Assembly: GCA_024663395.1 (NCBI GenBank)
Contig: JANFAH010000067.1
Location: 186,001-250,000 of the forward strand
DNA: 64,000 bases
From: Pisolithus tinctorius
Lineage: Eukaryota; Basidiomycota; Agaricomycetes; Boletales; Pisolithaceae
Direction: 5' to 3'
Below, one piece after another: positions 33,298 through 45,029 of the stretch. How positions within the stretch are numbered: position 1 is the stretch's first letter; the number at the start of each line of letters is the position of its first letter. The position numbers and the translations under genes are program-made. The notes under the pieces are model-generated. The model was not told the DNA's origin, did not search any database, and was given only the letters and a program-made list of their open reading frames with translations.

Positions 33298-34021
33298 GCA
33301 CATTGGAGTAGGTCAAATTCTTGTGGTCAGTGAAGACCTTGACCAGAAACAGTGATCCATGGAGATAGTGCCTCCAGGATTTCAAGCCTTGGATAACCCC
33401 AAGCAGTTCTCTATCATAGATGTTGTAGTTTCTTTCTGTGGGGTTAAATGATTGAGAGATGAAGGCACAGGGTTGCCACTTGCTGTTGGAATCTTCCTGA
33501 AGGAGAACACCTCCAGTTGCATACTTTGACACATCAGTCATTATTGCGAATGGTCAAGAAGTGTCAGGCATTCAGAGGGTAGGTTGTGCCATGAAGATCC
33601 TTTTTAGGATATTGAAGGCAGTTTGGCATTTCTTCAACCATTCCCAAACAGTTGTTTTCTTGGTGAGGTCGATCAGGGGTCAGGCGATGTCAGAATAATA
33701 GGGGACAAATCTTCTATAAAAGTTTGCAAATCCTAAAAAGGATTGCATGTCCTTGACCTTCTTTGGGACAGGCCATTCAGCAATACCTTGGACTTTGACA
33801 GGGTCCATGGTGATGGTGTTTTCTTTGATGATCATTCCAAGGTATTCAACCTCAGTCAGATCAAAGTGGCACTTTTCCAATTTGAGAGGGAGTGACAGTT
33901 CCCTCATTTGTTCAAGAATGCAATGGGTTCTTCATTTATGTTCTTCAGGGTCAGTGGAGAAGATGAGGAGGTCATCCATGTAGACAACCAACCATCCTTC
34001 AGCAATCACATCTCAGAATGA
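33298..34021 (-). other. Gypsy-2 RT fragment acting as spacer of an inverted repeat
   Basis: About 724 bp of gypsy-2 RT/RNase H flanked by near-identical inverted arms (32833-33297 and 34022-34486) from family A repeats. Confidence 0.7.
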
Positions 34022-34486
34022 TGTGAGTCTAAGTGTGGAAAGCTGGTATAAACCAAACAAATCCAACACCAAAGACAAATGATGTGCAAGTGGTGGTTTG
34101 CCTCTGCAGAACCTGGAGTGCAGAAAACCTAAGAGGGGGAAACTTTGATGGCGGGTGCCCCTAGCACAAGTCATCGATGAGTTACACAGGAGTAGACAAG
34201 CAAGTGATGACTGGATGGGGGATGCTGAACAGAGTGAAGGTGTTCAGCCAAAAGGACTTCTAGAATGATGGACTTTGATAAAAATGTGCTCCTGGCACAA
34301 GTCGTTGATGAGTTATGCAGGTGTGAGGAATGACTAAGCATGGAGTGGACTGCAGATGATGAAGGATGGCAGATAGACTCTTCTGAATGAGCCTCAACTA
34401 CCAAGTATACAAATGATGACAGATAGACCCCTTTGTGGAGCCTCAACTGTCAATGATGAGTTATGCTGAGAAGAACTGACTGACTG
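34022..34486 (-). repeat. Repeat family A, copy 4, 3'-end fragment, inverted
   Basis: Starts TGTGAGTCTAAGTGTGG, the reverse complement of the repeat 3' end, and runs for about 465 bp to the block near the CAGTCAGTCAGTTC motif. A 91-residue reading frame inside (34446-34171) differs at only one residue from the one in copy 3 (32875-33150), far closer than either is to other copies. Confidence 0.8.
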
Positions 34487-34701
34487 CTGGGGATAAGAAT
34501 TCCTTGAGAAAATGACCATGTGAGCTAGAGAGATGATTTCATGAGTTGTGATAAAAGAGGGAGGGTTAATGGTACAAGTCCAATGTTCATTGTTTACATG
34601 CTGACAAATCATCTGGAAGACCATGTGGTTTATCATGTAATCATATTTTCCCATTCTTCATGCCCTCAATCCCATCAAAAGGTCACTTTTCACTATTTCA
34701 C

Positions 34702-34918
34702 CAGCCAGGGACAAAAGTGTTGCAATGCACTTTTCAGAAAGAATAGGGTGTATCTTGGCATGTATTGCTTTTTTTGGACTGAACCCTAGTGCTCTGGAAA
34801 GCTTAGAGTCACCCCTTTCCAATGGTATAGGTATCATGATTATCTGTGCAGAATAGCCCAAGCTACATTGGCAGCAAGTCACACCTCACAAACATTGCAA
34901 CACTTTTGTCCCTCACTG
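34702..34918. mobile_element. MITE with Tc1/mariner-like termini (217 bp)
   Basis: The terminal inverted repeats are 26 bp and near perfect: both read inward as CAG, two variable bases, then AGGGACAAAAGTGTTGCAAT. The right end is followed by TA (34919-34920); the left flank is AC rather than TA, so one side has mutated. There is no coding capacity. The ends resemble those of fungal Tc1/mariner elements. Confidence 0.75.
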
Positions 34919-35399
34919 TATAATATGAGCTAGATAGCTTAGATAACAACAATAAAATGAAGGGAACAAATTATTTGTCCCAAGGGATTCTGGACTGCTG
35001 AGAATAGAAGGTGGGGCTCTGCACTTTGTAGTGGTAGTGATTTATGGCATGCATGGTGTGTTCTGTGGGGTTGTACTGGTGATGCAAGTGGTGTGAGCAG
35101 TATATGTAGTTTGTGCATGGTGGTTTGTGAGGCATGCAGTGTAGACAAAGTGAAAATAAAACTCATAGTGACCTTCCAAGTGCCAAAAGGTATCATTCTG
35201 TACCTATGTACAGGGCTTTTATAGTCTGGGCAAACCCAGAACCTAGGGTATACTACTAGCATAAAGGGAACAGAGACCATGGTAGAAGAAAGAGTCCAAA
35301 GGAAAGGAAGTGACTGGAACACAGCAGCTGCAGGTGTAGCAGTGCATGAGAGGGAGCAAGGACATGGGAAGGTAGTGAAGAAGGCAGGAAGGTAGTGCA

Positions 35400-36320
35400 T
35401 GAGTGGCAGTGGATGCAAGTGGTCTGGGGACATAATGATAGTCATGGAACAGTCAATGATAGGGGCTTACACATCTAGGGAATGTGGATTTCTGACAGTG
35501 CAGCCATGTTTGCACCACTCAAGTGCATCATTTCTGATGGGAAACATTTGGGGATACCAAGGACAAGGTATGGCTGCAGTCCAAGAGGAATGCTGGGGCC
35601 AACGATGCCAGTCTTGAGGTGTCATCCTTCATATTCTTTCTGATTCTGAGAGCAAAGGATGGTGTGCAGTTGTACAACATAGTGCATAGAGGTGCTTGGG
35701 CTGACATCATAGATGTTGACATCACCATGGTTACATCCAGTGATGTTGTAGTTGTTGGGTTTGAGTAAAACAGGGTAGTACTGAGAAGGGCCAGGCTTCC
35801 AACAACTTTTGAGAGGACAGTGCATGTGACAACCATTTTTACCTTGCTGTCCAACAAAATTGCTCATTGTGAGCAGACCAGGACCATCAGCACATGCAAG
35901 GAATAGGTATAGACAAGAAGTGAAGTTATGATTGCAAGCAGAATCCCATATCTTGAGACCCTCACATTGCAAGGCGAGGTGATGAAAACCTGGCAACAAG
36001 AAGGACTCAACAAACTTCAGTTTTTTTGGGCCAGGGATGATTGCACCATGAAGGACATGCTTCTTCTTGTAGCAATGATCAAGTGAGAGGTTGAGAATGA
36101 TCCAGATATAAATCTAACAATCTGATTCCCTGGATTCAAAGAGTTGAGCACCATTGATGGATATCATAAGAAGAGTATCATCAGGAGTGATGGTACCATC
36201 ACAGATACCATGGATATATGCACTCCCACAGAAGATGTCATCAAATGCATTGATGAAGCCATCATTGGCAAGAAGCTTGTCAAATACTTGTTGAGTTCTT
36301 TCCTTGCAGTAATGCATCTT
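35400..36320 (-). pseudogene. CACTA/Tnp2-like transposase fragment
   Basis: Minus strand from about 36317. Recognisable stretch: TPDDTLLMISINGAQLFESR, then after a stop in place of the Trp following SDC the frame runs IYIWIILNL, IIPGPKKLKFVESFLLPGFH, CADGPGL, GKNGCHMHC and YYPVLLKPNNYNITGCNH. This series of blocks is characteristic of the large CACTA-type (Tnp2-related) transposases common in agaricomycetes. The ends of the element are not visible and the frame is broken, so it is a relic. Family naming rests on remembered motif order, without an alignment. Confidence 0.6.
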
Positions 36321-36419
36321 GTTAGCAGTGTTGGGGTGTTGCCAGAGGGCCTGGAGTTGGGGACCAATAGGAATGGTGTGGAAGATGGTGTGAGGGTGTT
36401 TGACCCCTCCCTTCAGTCT

Positions 36420-37045
36420 AATCCAGAGGTGTCATTAAGAAGTGTAAGAACATCCTCTGCATGCAACTCAGCAGAATGGTTGCAGATATCCTCCCCAAGC
36501 ACCTTCCACTCATCTGTATCCATGATTGCTGATGTTTGAATCAAATATCCTACACCCCAAATGTCAACCTCTGACCCATGGCCATCTTGAAAAATAGCTG
36601 AAGAGTGCTCTTCTTTTGTAAACAAAATCCAAGCTGCAGTTTGGGGTGTGGCTGCATCTTCAAAATCAATCAAGAACCACTTCAATTTATCATCAATCTT
36701 TCAGATAACATTTGGCACTGAATGTCATGGTGATACAGTGGAATTTTATGGAGAGCCTGGAGGCAGTGAGATTATGCAAAAGGATTGAAGAAATATCACA
36801 CATCAAGTGTAGTCAGAATACATATCAGGCATTCCTGCAATTCCCTCCTGTTGTATGGCTGTTTGGCAATTCCATGTGGCTTCAAAATTACACTGTTCGT
36901 CTTTGCACTGACCGGCATATTTGTATTAGGGACCAAATGATCTCTGAGGGTCTTGTAGATTGTTCTGAGGTGTTTGACCCTCTCCCTAGCATCATTGCAC
37001 TGGTAAGACTTGACAACCTCAGCAGGATTGAGGAAGATAATGGAA
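36420..37045 (-). pseudogene. FunK1-like fungal protein kinase, decayed
   Basis: Minus strand. N-terminal side reads NPAEVVKSYQCNDARERVKH, then VPNTNMPVSAK and ILKPHGIAKQPYNRRELQ. The catalytic loop survives as LYHHDIQ followed by a one-base deletion (expected HRDIRWPNV), then KWFLIDFEDAATPQTAAWI and GHGSEVDIWGVGYLI. The HRD Arg codon is CAT and the next Arg codon CAG, the outcomes expected from CGT and CGG by CpG deamination. This arrangement is typical of the expanded FunK1 kinase family of mushroom-forming fungi. Frameshifts and stops make it a pseudogene. It is not closely related to the kinase at 13.5-14.4 kb, which uses an HGD loop. Confidence 0.75.
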
Positions 37046-37268
37046 TTTGGCCTGTGAACTTGTCACTCCAAGTAATCACATATTCTAAGCAAAACTCTTA
37101 CCTCTGCAGCTGATGAAAATCATTGACATCAGGTGGCATGAGGTTGGCCAGGAGGAGGAGAAGTGGTGAGAGAATGATCAGGTGCTGTATGTTGTCAATG
37201 CAATTCTTCCTTGACTTCAGATCAACAGTGATTATATCACAGTGCATTGGCTTCTGTCCAGGGACAAG
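37046..37268. other. Flank of kinase pseudogene, nothing recognised
   Basis: Low-CpG sequence between the kinase relic and the next family A repeat. No supported feature. Confidence 0.3.
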
Positions 37269-38935
37269 TGTCACACACCAAAGGTGTTGTGGACATGATT
37301 ACAGCTGATTCTGCATATCTCATCAATGAGTTGCATGCCATGCCATCAATGGAGATGAAGACTAAAGCCCTCATGCATAGAAAGACTGCTGGACATGAGC
37401 AGTCATCCTTCACACAACAATGAGTCATCAGTGCTAAAGAGAAAAGAGGAAGCAAGTTAAGTGTGCATCAAAGGTTTTTAGTGCCAGTGTACAGCATTCC
37501 AGTTTTCATCATATCTCCACCATTTCCAAAGATATTGACTCCATTCTCACACTCACTTAAAGTGCTCAGCCATGCCATCTTGCCTTCTGAATTTGGAAAG
37601 GATCCTTTTGCCCTACATGTTTCTACAGCACTCCATCCATCAGATGCTCATTTTGCTAAGTCCACCAGAAATGGCCACATCTTCACTGATCATCTCACTT
37701 GTCTCCATTTCCAGAGACAGTGGCTATGCATATCTGCCAGGCATTCCCACCAGCTTCTGTCCTGAAGCCCCCTGGTCCATCCCATTTTTGTCAGCCCCAT
37801 CTCATCCCATGCAGCTTGGTCAGCATGTTCTCCTTGTCAATATGACTTCCAGAAGGACATTCTTTGGTTGCCTCAGGTCTGTCACATGGTTAAAAAGGTC
37901 TTATGTAGTCATTTTGGTGTCTCCACTTGATGAAGCATATGGATTGTTCCTCCCTGCTCCCTGCAATGTCTTTATTCCAATCTCATCCATCACTCTCCCC
38001 ACATTGTGACAGCTGCAGTGTAATCAACTGTTCTCTGCCCTCCCTGATTGCATCCATGATGAGTATGACATGCATCTTGCCTTCTTACTGCAAGATCCAG
38101 CAGAAGATGTCACCCCTTCTCCTCCTCCTCCATCAGACCCCTGTTCATGAAGTGTTTTGTTAACTTTGCTGAGAGGATGAATGGGTGGGAGACATGATCA
38201 CCTATGCTCCCATTGCCCACACCCTAATGTGATATCAGTGTGCTTACTCAGTTTCTGTCATTCTTTGACTCATGCTGTGATATTTTGACTGTCTTTGACT
38301 CATTTGTTTCCAATACTTACCAATCCTCTTTGATTGCTTACTTTTCATTTCTCACTTACTCATTATGATTACTCACTGCTTACAGTCCTTACTCATTACT
38401 TACCAAGTGTTTGTGCCTCATTTGTCATAGGCTGTGCTCCCCCCACAGTATATAAACCCCCATGTACTTAGGTACAACCCAGTGAATCAGCAGTCACTCA
38501 AGCAGTCAGTTCAGCTCATCTCAGGCATACATAACTTGTCATTGACAGTTGAGGCTCATTCAGAAGAGTCTGTCATCATTCATATCCTTGGTAGTTGGGG
38601 CTCCATCAAGTGCCTATCTACCTCTATTCATCAGCAGTATCATCTATGATTAGTCAGCAACTTTTGCTTAGTCATCCATCCACTCCTGTGTAACTTGTTG
38701 ACAACTTGCACCAGGGGCACATTCTATTGAAGTTCATCACTCTAGTCAGCATCCATTCATCTGCTCCTGCATAACTTGTCAATGACTTGTGTCAGGAGCA
38801 CCTGCCATTGAAATTCCCCCCCTATAGATTTTTCTGCCTTCCAGGTTCTGCAGAGGTACACCACCACTTGCCTTTTATTTGTCTTTGGTGTTGGTTTTGG
38901 TTGGTTTACACCACCTTTCCTCACTTTGACTCACA
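37269..38935 (+). mobile_element. Repeat family A, copy 5 (1,667 bp)
   Basis: Standard ends, CpG-poor. The flanking tetranucleotides (CAAG and CTGG) do not match, so the duplication has decayed or the flanks have recombined. The internal frame from 37671 stops at 38007-38009 with TGA at the usual Arg. It lacks a segment after the ORF that contains the ATCTAGAGATGTCTCC block in other copies. TATA block near 38448. Confidence 0.82.
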
Positions 38936-39499
38936 CTGGGGCCATAATGGCAGTGAGAGTCATAGAAGTCCCAACACAGTAGTAGGTTATGGAGGCAGTT
39001 CAGATATCTACATAACTGAATGTAGAATACTCACCAAGCATATGGGGGGCAGAGTCATAAATCCATATGAGCTTGTCTATCAGCTCCACCTCAGGAGGGC
39101 CACATCCTTCTGGTCCCTTTTCCTCTCTGCAGAAAGGGCATATTTGATTCAGAAGGAAAGCAAAATCAGGGTGGGACATTGAAGTCAAGGTAAACTTGCT
39201 GCTATTTCAAATAGCTTCACCATTTGGCAGGGTCAGCTTGAGGATATGATGAATGTTTGCATCCCAAAAAGAGACAAAGCTATACTCTGAACCATCAAAT
39301 CAAGGCACATCACATGAAACTGCATGATTGATATTCAAAGAGTCCTGGTTGAATTGGCCAATTTTGAACAAAGTTCCAACATCATTCATGGTACACCCAC
39401 CATGGGCAACTCTGCCAATGAGAGAATTAAACATGACCTAATAATCTACTTTCTGGAGTCCACCCTTGCCTCCAAGGGAAACCTGCCTTATATGGAAGG

Positions 39500-39860
39500 T
39501 TGCCTGAAGGCAACATCACAGCCACTGAGGGCAACCTCACAACCACTGAAGGCAACCACATAGAAGGTGAAGGCAACCTACACAGCCACTGAAGGAAACC
39601 ACATAGCAGGCAAAGGCAAGCAAGACAGCAAGACAGTCACTGTCAGTAGAGAAAATAAGCAACCAGTTGTTTATCTGGATGGAAGATGACTATCAAGTTG
39701 AGAGGACAACTTGTACAGCTACTGCAGGAAAGCAGATAGTAGGCAAAGGCAACCTACACAGCCACTGAGGGCAACCTCACAGCCACTGAAGGCAACCACA
39801 TAGCTGGTGAAGGCAACTGTACAGCCACTGAGGGCAACCTCACAGCAACAAGATCCTGGA
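39500..39860. repeat. Irregular minisatellite, GGCAACC-CACAGCCACTGA units
   Basis: Imperfect repetition of units around GGCAACCTCACAGCCACTGA and AAGGCAACCACATAG, spacing about 25-30 bp, interrupted near 39630-39720. Confidence 0.65.
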
Positions 39861-40183
39861 TTTCCATCAGGTCATCTTTCATACCCTGAATGCCATGCAT
39901 GCCCATGTGTCCAGGCTTGTGATATACCAGTAGGGGTGCCAACTCTACATGATCTCTAGGGAAGTTGCAGTTGCACATTAACCTCACAAATAAGCAACCA
40001 GTCACTTATCTGAGTTGGGACATAAGTTTGGGACAGGTGCCAATATCACAATACACCAACATGTTGAGAGGGATTGCCTAATGGGGACATCCAAATCAGG
40101 ATGTTTAGGGTGGGCAGACCAAATTAATAGAGATGACTGGGAAATTTTCTGCTTTGCATCTCTTCCCCTTACCATGCTGTCTC

Positions 40184-40345
40184 ATCATGCCCATCTATGC
40201 TTGTACAACCTGTGGTGAAACCTTTTCCACCAAGAATCCCTATATCTCTCACAGCATGAAGTGTTGTTCCAAGGCCACCATTCACCTGGCTCATACCAAC
40301 CAGACCATTGAAGTGGTAAAGGATGGAAAGGGAGATTTCATCTGA
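40184..40345 (+). pseudogene. C2H2-like zinc-finger fragment
   Basis: Reads YACTTCGETFSTKNPYISHS, then MKCCSKATIHL up to a stop at 40343-40345. The spacing C-x2-C ... H-x3-5-C fits one zinc finger. A second decayed finger (CPKPFKFANSLCS) follows after the stop. Such fingers often form the N-terminus of fungal transposon-encoded proteins; nothing downstream is intact. Confidence 0.45.
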
Positions 40346-40496
40346 CAATCTTCTGCCATGGGTTGTCCCAAACCCTTCAAGTTTGCTAATAGTCTCTGTT
40401 CTGTCAAAGCTGGTCATAGCACAGCTCATCACATTCAAGACAGGTGTCAAAGTTGCACAACACCCCTGACTTCCTCTTAGGGTGGAGTAGGAGCAG

Positions 40497-42356
40497 TGTG
40501 AGTCAAAGTGTGGGAAGGTGGTGAAACCAACCAAAACCAACACCAAAGACAAATAAAGAGCAAGTGGTGGTTTGCCTCTGTGGAACCTGGAGGGCAGAAG
40601 AAACTAATGTGGGGGAGTTTCAATGGCAGGTGCTCCTGATGTAAGTTGATGACAAGTTACACAGGAGAAGATGAATGAATGATGACTGACCAGGGGATGC
40701 TGAATAGAGTGAAGGTATTCAGCCAAAAGTACTCTGGAGTGATGATCTTTAGGACATGCTCCTGGCACAAGTTGATGACAACTTATGCAGGAGTGAAAGA
40801 ATGACTAAGCAAAGTTGCTGACTAAGCATGGATTAGACTGCAGATGAATGTTGGTAGATAGACCCTTCTGAATGAGCCCCAACTACCAAGGATATGAATG
40901 ATGACAGATAGACCCCTTTGTGGAGCTTCAACTTTTGACAACAAGTTATTTCAGAGATGAACTGAACTGACTGACTGGATTGCTTCTTGATTGCTTCCTT
41001 TTGTAGCTAAGTACAAGGGGGTTTACATACTGTGGGGGGAGCACAGCCTATGACAAATGAGGCACAAATGCTTGGTAAGTAATGAGTAAGGACTGTAAGC
41101 AGTGAGTAATCATAATGAGTAAGCAAGAAATGAAAAGTAAGCCAGAAAAGAGGATTGGTAAGTATTGGCAATAAACAAGTCAAGGACAGTCAAAACATCA
41201 CAGAATGAGTTAAATAATGTCAGAAACTGAGTAAGCACACTGATATCACATTGGGGGGTGGCAATGCATGTCAGATCTCAGTGGAGACATCTCTAGATCC
41301 AAAGATGGGATGACAGATGGACAGTGTTTCCAAATAGGGAAGTATTAATTCCAGAATTGAAGGGCATGAGTCAGGTGTCAAAGGGGCTAGGGCATTGGGG
41401 GTCTGTGGGGCAATGGGAGCATAAGTGATCACATCTCCCACCCATTCATCCTCTCAGCAAAGTTAACAAAAGCTTCATGAATGGGGCTCTGATGGAGGAG
41501 GAGGAGAAGGGGGGATGTCTCCTGCTGAATCTTGCAGTAAGAAGGCAAGATGCATGTCATACTCATCATGAATGCAATCAGGGAGGGCAGAGAACAGTAG
41601 ATTATGCTGCAGCTGTCACAATGTGGGGAGAATGACAGATGAGACTGGAATAAAGACAGTGCAGGGAGTAGGGAGGAATGATCCATATGCTTCATCAAGA
41701 GGGGAGACCAAAATGACCACATAAGACCTTGCTAACTGAGTGACAGACCTGAGGTGACCAAAGAACATCCTTCTGGAAGTCATACTGACAAGGAGAACAT
41801 GCTGACCAAGCTGCATGGGATGAGATGGGGCTGACAATGATGGAATGAACCAGGGGGCTTCAGGATGGAAGCTGGTGGGAATGCCTGGCAGATATACATA
41901 GCCACTGTCTCTGGCAAAGGAGACAAGCAAGATGACTGATGAAGAGGCAGCCATTTCTGATGGACTTGGTGAAATGAGCATCTGATGGGTGGAGTGCTGT
42001 AGAAATGCATAGGGTGAGGATCCTCTCCAAATTTGGAAGGCAGAATTGTGTGGCTGAGCACTTTACACAAGTGTGAGAATGGAGTCATTATCTTTGGAAA
42101 TGGTGGAGATATGATGAAAACCAGAATGCTGTACATGGGTGCTAAAAACCTTTAATGCACACTTAACTTGCTTCCTCTTTTCTCTTTAGCACTGACAACT
42201 CATTCTTGTGTGACAGATGACTGCATACATCCAGCAGTCCTTCTACACATGAGGCCTTCAGTCTTCATCTGCATGGCATGGGCATTGCATGCAACTTGTT
42301 GATGAGTTAGGCAGAGTCAGCTGTAACCATGTCCACAACACCTTTGGTGTGTGGCA
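40497..42356 (-). mobile_element. Repeat family A, copy 6 (1,860 bp)
   Basis: Inverted copy flanked by GCAG on both sides (40493-40496 and 42357-42360). The internal frame, read on the minus strand from 41954, stops at 41616 with TGA at the usual Arg. CpG-poor. TATA block near 41026-41035 on the minus strand. Confidence 0.85.
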
Positions 42357-42660
42357 GCAGGTTGGGCTGTGGAGTACAGTAGTCAAAGTCTGAAGTGAAT
42401 CCAACCACTGGGTGGCAAGATATGCAATGAACAAGGAGTGGAGGAGTATGGAGGGAAGTTCTGGGAACAGAGGTCAGAGTCAGAGTTCAAAGGTTGAATG
42501 GGAGGGTGTTGGGTTCAGCTAGTGTGCTGCCCCCTTGTGTGAGCTCAGCCCTCATATTTCAGAGGCAGAGCAGACTCAGAGGGAGTTGGAAGTGGGGACT
42601 TTATTGTCAATATTTGTACTGATTACATTGGAGTACTATGCAACCTTATATATGATGTAG
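42357..42660. other. Unassigned sequence
   Basis: No gene or repeat recognised between family A copy 6 and the copia-type LTR remnant. Confidence 0.3.
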
Positions 42661-42830
42661 TGTTGGAACATACTGCTGTTCTGCACAGTGAGTACTGCTT
42701 ACATAATACTTCCATACATTTTAGCCACTTCATTTTTCCTTGTACCTCAGACTTTGTCCTACTTTGAAGACTGAGGTAATGTTCTTACAGGTGTTATACC
42801 CTACTTTTACTTACCAGCTTGAGTAGTTTT
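42661..42830 (+). repeat. Copia-type LTR remnant
   Basis: Starts TGTTGGAACATACTGC and contains ACCTCAG...CTGAGGT around a TTTGTCC core near 42747-42777, the same hairpin design as in the LTRs at 1917 and 14536. Part of the core (CCTACTTTGAAGACTGAG) is repeated at 42868-42885. Confidence 0.45.
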
Positions 42831-43491
42831 CACACTCTTTAGGTTGGTTAATAATACTGGACTTCATCCTACTTTGAAGACTGAGTTTTCACACTCTTTC
42901 ATTCACCCTGCAACCTTGGTCCCTTCTCATAATGTAGGTCAAGGGCAGGGCAGTGTAGAATGCAAGCCAATAAATGTATAACAGGTCAGCAGTACCTCCA
43001 ACACAAGGGATAGAGGATGGGGATGACAGGGGCCTTAACTGAGACAAGGGAACTACTACAACAAGGGAGAGAGGGTAAATACCAAAGGAGTGGAAGAACA
43101 GAGAAAAAACCAACACAAGGGCAGAACCCTATCTGGAATGCAGGGTAGCAAGTCCAACATCCTGATGAGCTGACCAAGGTCTCAGAGGAGGCACAGGTGA
43201 AGGTCTGGCCTTTATGTGACTGGCCTGAGAGTGGAGGTGGGTGGAGTTGGTTGGAATGTGGACAGGGGGCCTTGGAGAGGTGTGGAGATGTGTAGGGAGG
43301 GTTGGAGGAGCATGGGAATGCATCAGAAGAGGGTGGAGAAAGGTTCCCAGGGTGTGGAAGAGGGCAGAGTAGATGTTAGGGGCTTATGCTGATGTCATGG
43401 TCATGACAACAGATGTCAAGATGGGCATAGGGACTGACAAATGTGGTGCATGAGTTGATACACATATGGTTGATGATAGATGTGACTCTGG
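42831..43491. other. Low-complexity minus-strand reading frames, no gene supported
   Basis: Minus-strand frames at 43323-43129 are His/Pro-rich and look like chance frames in C-rich sequence. Confidence 0.3.
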
Positions 43492-44617
43492 TGTCACACA
43501 CCAAAGGTGTTTGGTGATGTGGACATGGATACTGCTGATGAATGGAGATGAAGACTGTAGCCCTCATGCATAGAATGACAGCCAGGGACATTGGCAGTCA
43601 TCCTTTGCACAAGAATGAGTTGTCAATGCCAAAGAAAAAGAAGGAAGTGAGTTAAATGCCAGTAAGAATTCTTAGCACCTGTGTATGGCATTCCAGTTTT
43701 TGACATATATCCACCATTTCTGCAGATACTGACACCATTCCCACACTTGCTTATAGTGCTCAGCCATGTGATCCTACCTTCCAAGTTTGGGAAGGATCTG
43801 TGCACTCCACACATTTCTACAGCACTCCCTCCAAAAGATGCTCATTTTGCTAATTCTTCTGATATGGCTGCCTCCACATCAATCATTTTACTCTTCCCCT
43901 TTGCTAGGGACCATGGCTATGTATATTTTCCAGGAATTCCTACTAACTTCTGTCCTGAAGCATCCTGGCACATCCCATCCTCATCTGCCCCCTCTCAGCC
44001 CATCCAGCTTGGACAGTGCATTCTTTTTGTCAGTGGGACCTCCAGGAGGACATTCTTTGGTCACCTCAGGTCTGTAATTCAGTTAAAAAGGTCTTATGTA
44101 GTTGTTTTGGCCTCCCCAGTCCAAGAAGCATATGGATCCTTCCTCCCCACTCCCTGCAACACTTCATACCAATCTCATCCATCATCCTTCCAAAATTGCA
44201 ACAGCTACAGTATAATCTACTGTTCTCCACTCTCCCTGATTGCATCCATGATGAGTATGATGCACATCTTGCCTCCTTGTTGCAAGATACAGCAGAAGAC
44301 ACTCCCCCTTCATCCTCTCTTCCAACAGAGCCCCATTCATGAAGTTTTTATTTGCTTCACTGAGAGGATGGGGGGGAAGGTTGTGATCCCCTATGCTCCT
44401 GTCACACCACAGACCCCCAAAGCTTGACTGTTTCTGACACCTGACACCTGCCATCCCCTTTTGGATGTCCTATATTGGCATCAGATCAGCACTGCCTCTC
44501 TGTCATCCCACCTTGGCCTACTAGAAGCAATTTCTTTCAGATGTGACATGCACAGCCTCCCCCTAATGTGATTCCAGTGTGCTTTCCCAGTTCCTGACAT
44601 TACTTCACTCATACCTA
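43492..44617 (+). mobile_element. Repeat family A, copy 7, truncated
   Basis: The 5' end and ORF region are recognisable but divergent: MAASTSIILLFPFARDHGYV at 43864, then the RRTFFGHLRSV block, then frame changes. The sequence resembles the family up to the TGATTCCAGTGTGC block near 44570 and then passes directly into a 21-bp minisatellite. The TATA and 3' part are missing. Confidence 0.75.
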
Positions 44618-44992
44618 GATTCTCCACACTTGCTTGGAGATTCCCCACACCTGCTTGGAGATTCCCCACACTTGCTTGGAGAATCTCTACACTTGCTTGG
44701 AGATTCCCCACACCTGCTTGGAGATTCTCCCAACTCACTTGGATATTCTCCACACTTGCTTGGAGATTCCCCACACCTGCTTGGAGATTCTCCCAACCCA
44801 CTTGGAGATTCTCCACACTTGCTTGAAGATTCCCCACACCTGCATGGAGATTCTCCCAACTCACTTGGAGATTCTCCACATGTGCTTGGAGATTCCCCAC
44901 ACCTGCATGGAGATTCTCCCAACTCACTTGGAGATTCTCCACACTTGCTTGGAGATTCCCCATACCTGCTTGGAGAATCTCCCAACCCATTT
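44618..44992. repeat. Minisatellite, 21-bp unit, about 17-18 copies
   Basis: Unit TTCTCCACACTTGCTTGGAGA with variants (CACACCTGCTTGG, CAACTCACTTGG). Because 21 is a multiple of three, all frames are repetitive: the plus strand reads SPHLLGD repeats. I regard the long frames across it as a by-product of the repeat. Confidence 0.9.
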
Positions 44993-45029
44993 GGTGAAAG
45001 CCTCATTTGGGTCCTTTTTGGTATGGGGA

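Larger units (their letters stand above)
27219..34021 (-). mobile_element. Gypsy-2: older, truncated relative of gypsy-1
   Basis: Begins with a 453-bp LTR homologous to the gypsy-1 LTRs, then the C-terminal end of Pol. It runs on to the RT YMDD region (VVYMDDLLIFSTDPEEH near 33935-33990) and is cut at 34021 by a partial family A repeat; protease, gag and the second LTR are missing. CpG sites present in gypsy-1 are mostly TpG or CpA here (for example TCGTAC in gypsy-1 near 17061 is TCATAC here). Two family A repeats (28035-29070 and 31458-33297) split it, each with a 4-bp duplication. Confidence 0.92.
27709..34021 (-). pseudogene. Gypsy-2 Pol in three blocks (33298-34021, 29071-31457, 27709-28034)
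   Basis: Block 1: RT palm with YMDD-containing stretch, [18 protein letters not shown], then RNase H start ([16 protein letters not shown]). Block 2: rest of RNase H, integrase (HHDHPSAGHPSVL; ISCDLITNLPPSKGYDSLL), chromodomain region and C-terminal extension (Ser-rich segment at 29372-29100). Block 3: the C-terminal knuckle (CYVCHCLGHVHVNCGLYECP, then CHTTCPGHTQAQCPS) and acidic tail ending GEPYGE, as in gypsy-1. Stops and frameshifts occur in all blocks. The Cys and His of the C-terminal knuckle are all retained despite the decay. Confidence 0.88.
38936..40496. other. CpG-poor region with small unidentified fragments
   Basis: On the minus strand 39188-39000 is open, with a Cys pair in NQICPFCREEKG. 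On the plus strand 39324-39563 is open (ELANFEQSSNIIHG). Neither is identifiable. A minisatellite-like stretch (39500-39860) and a zinc-finger fragment (40184-40345) are listed separately. Confidence 0.35.
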
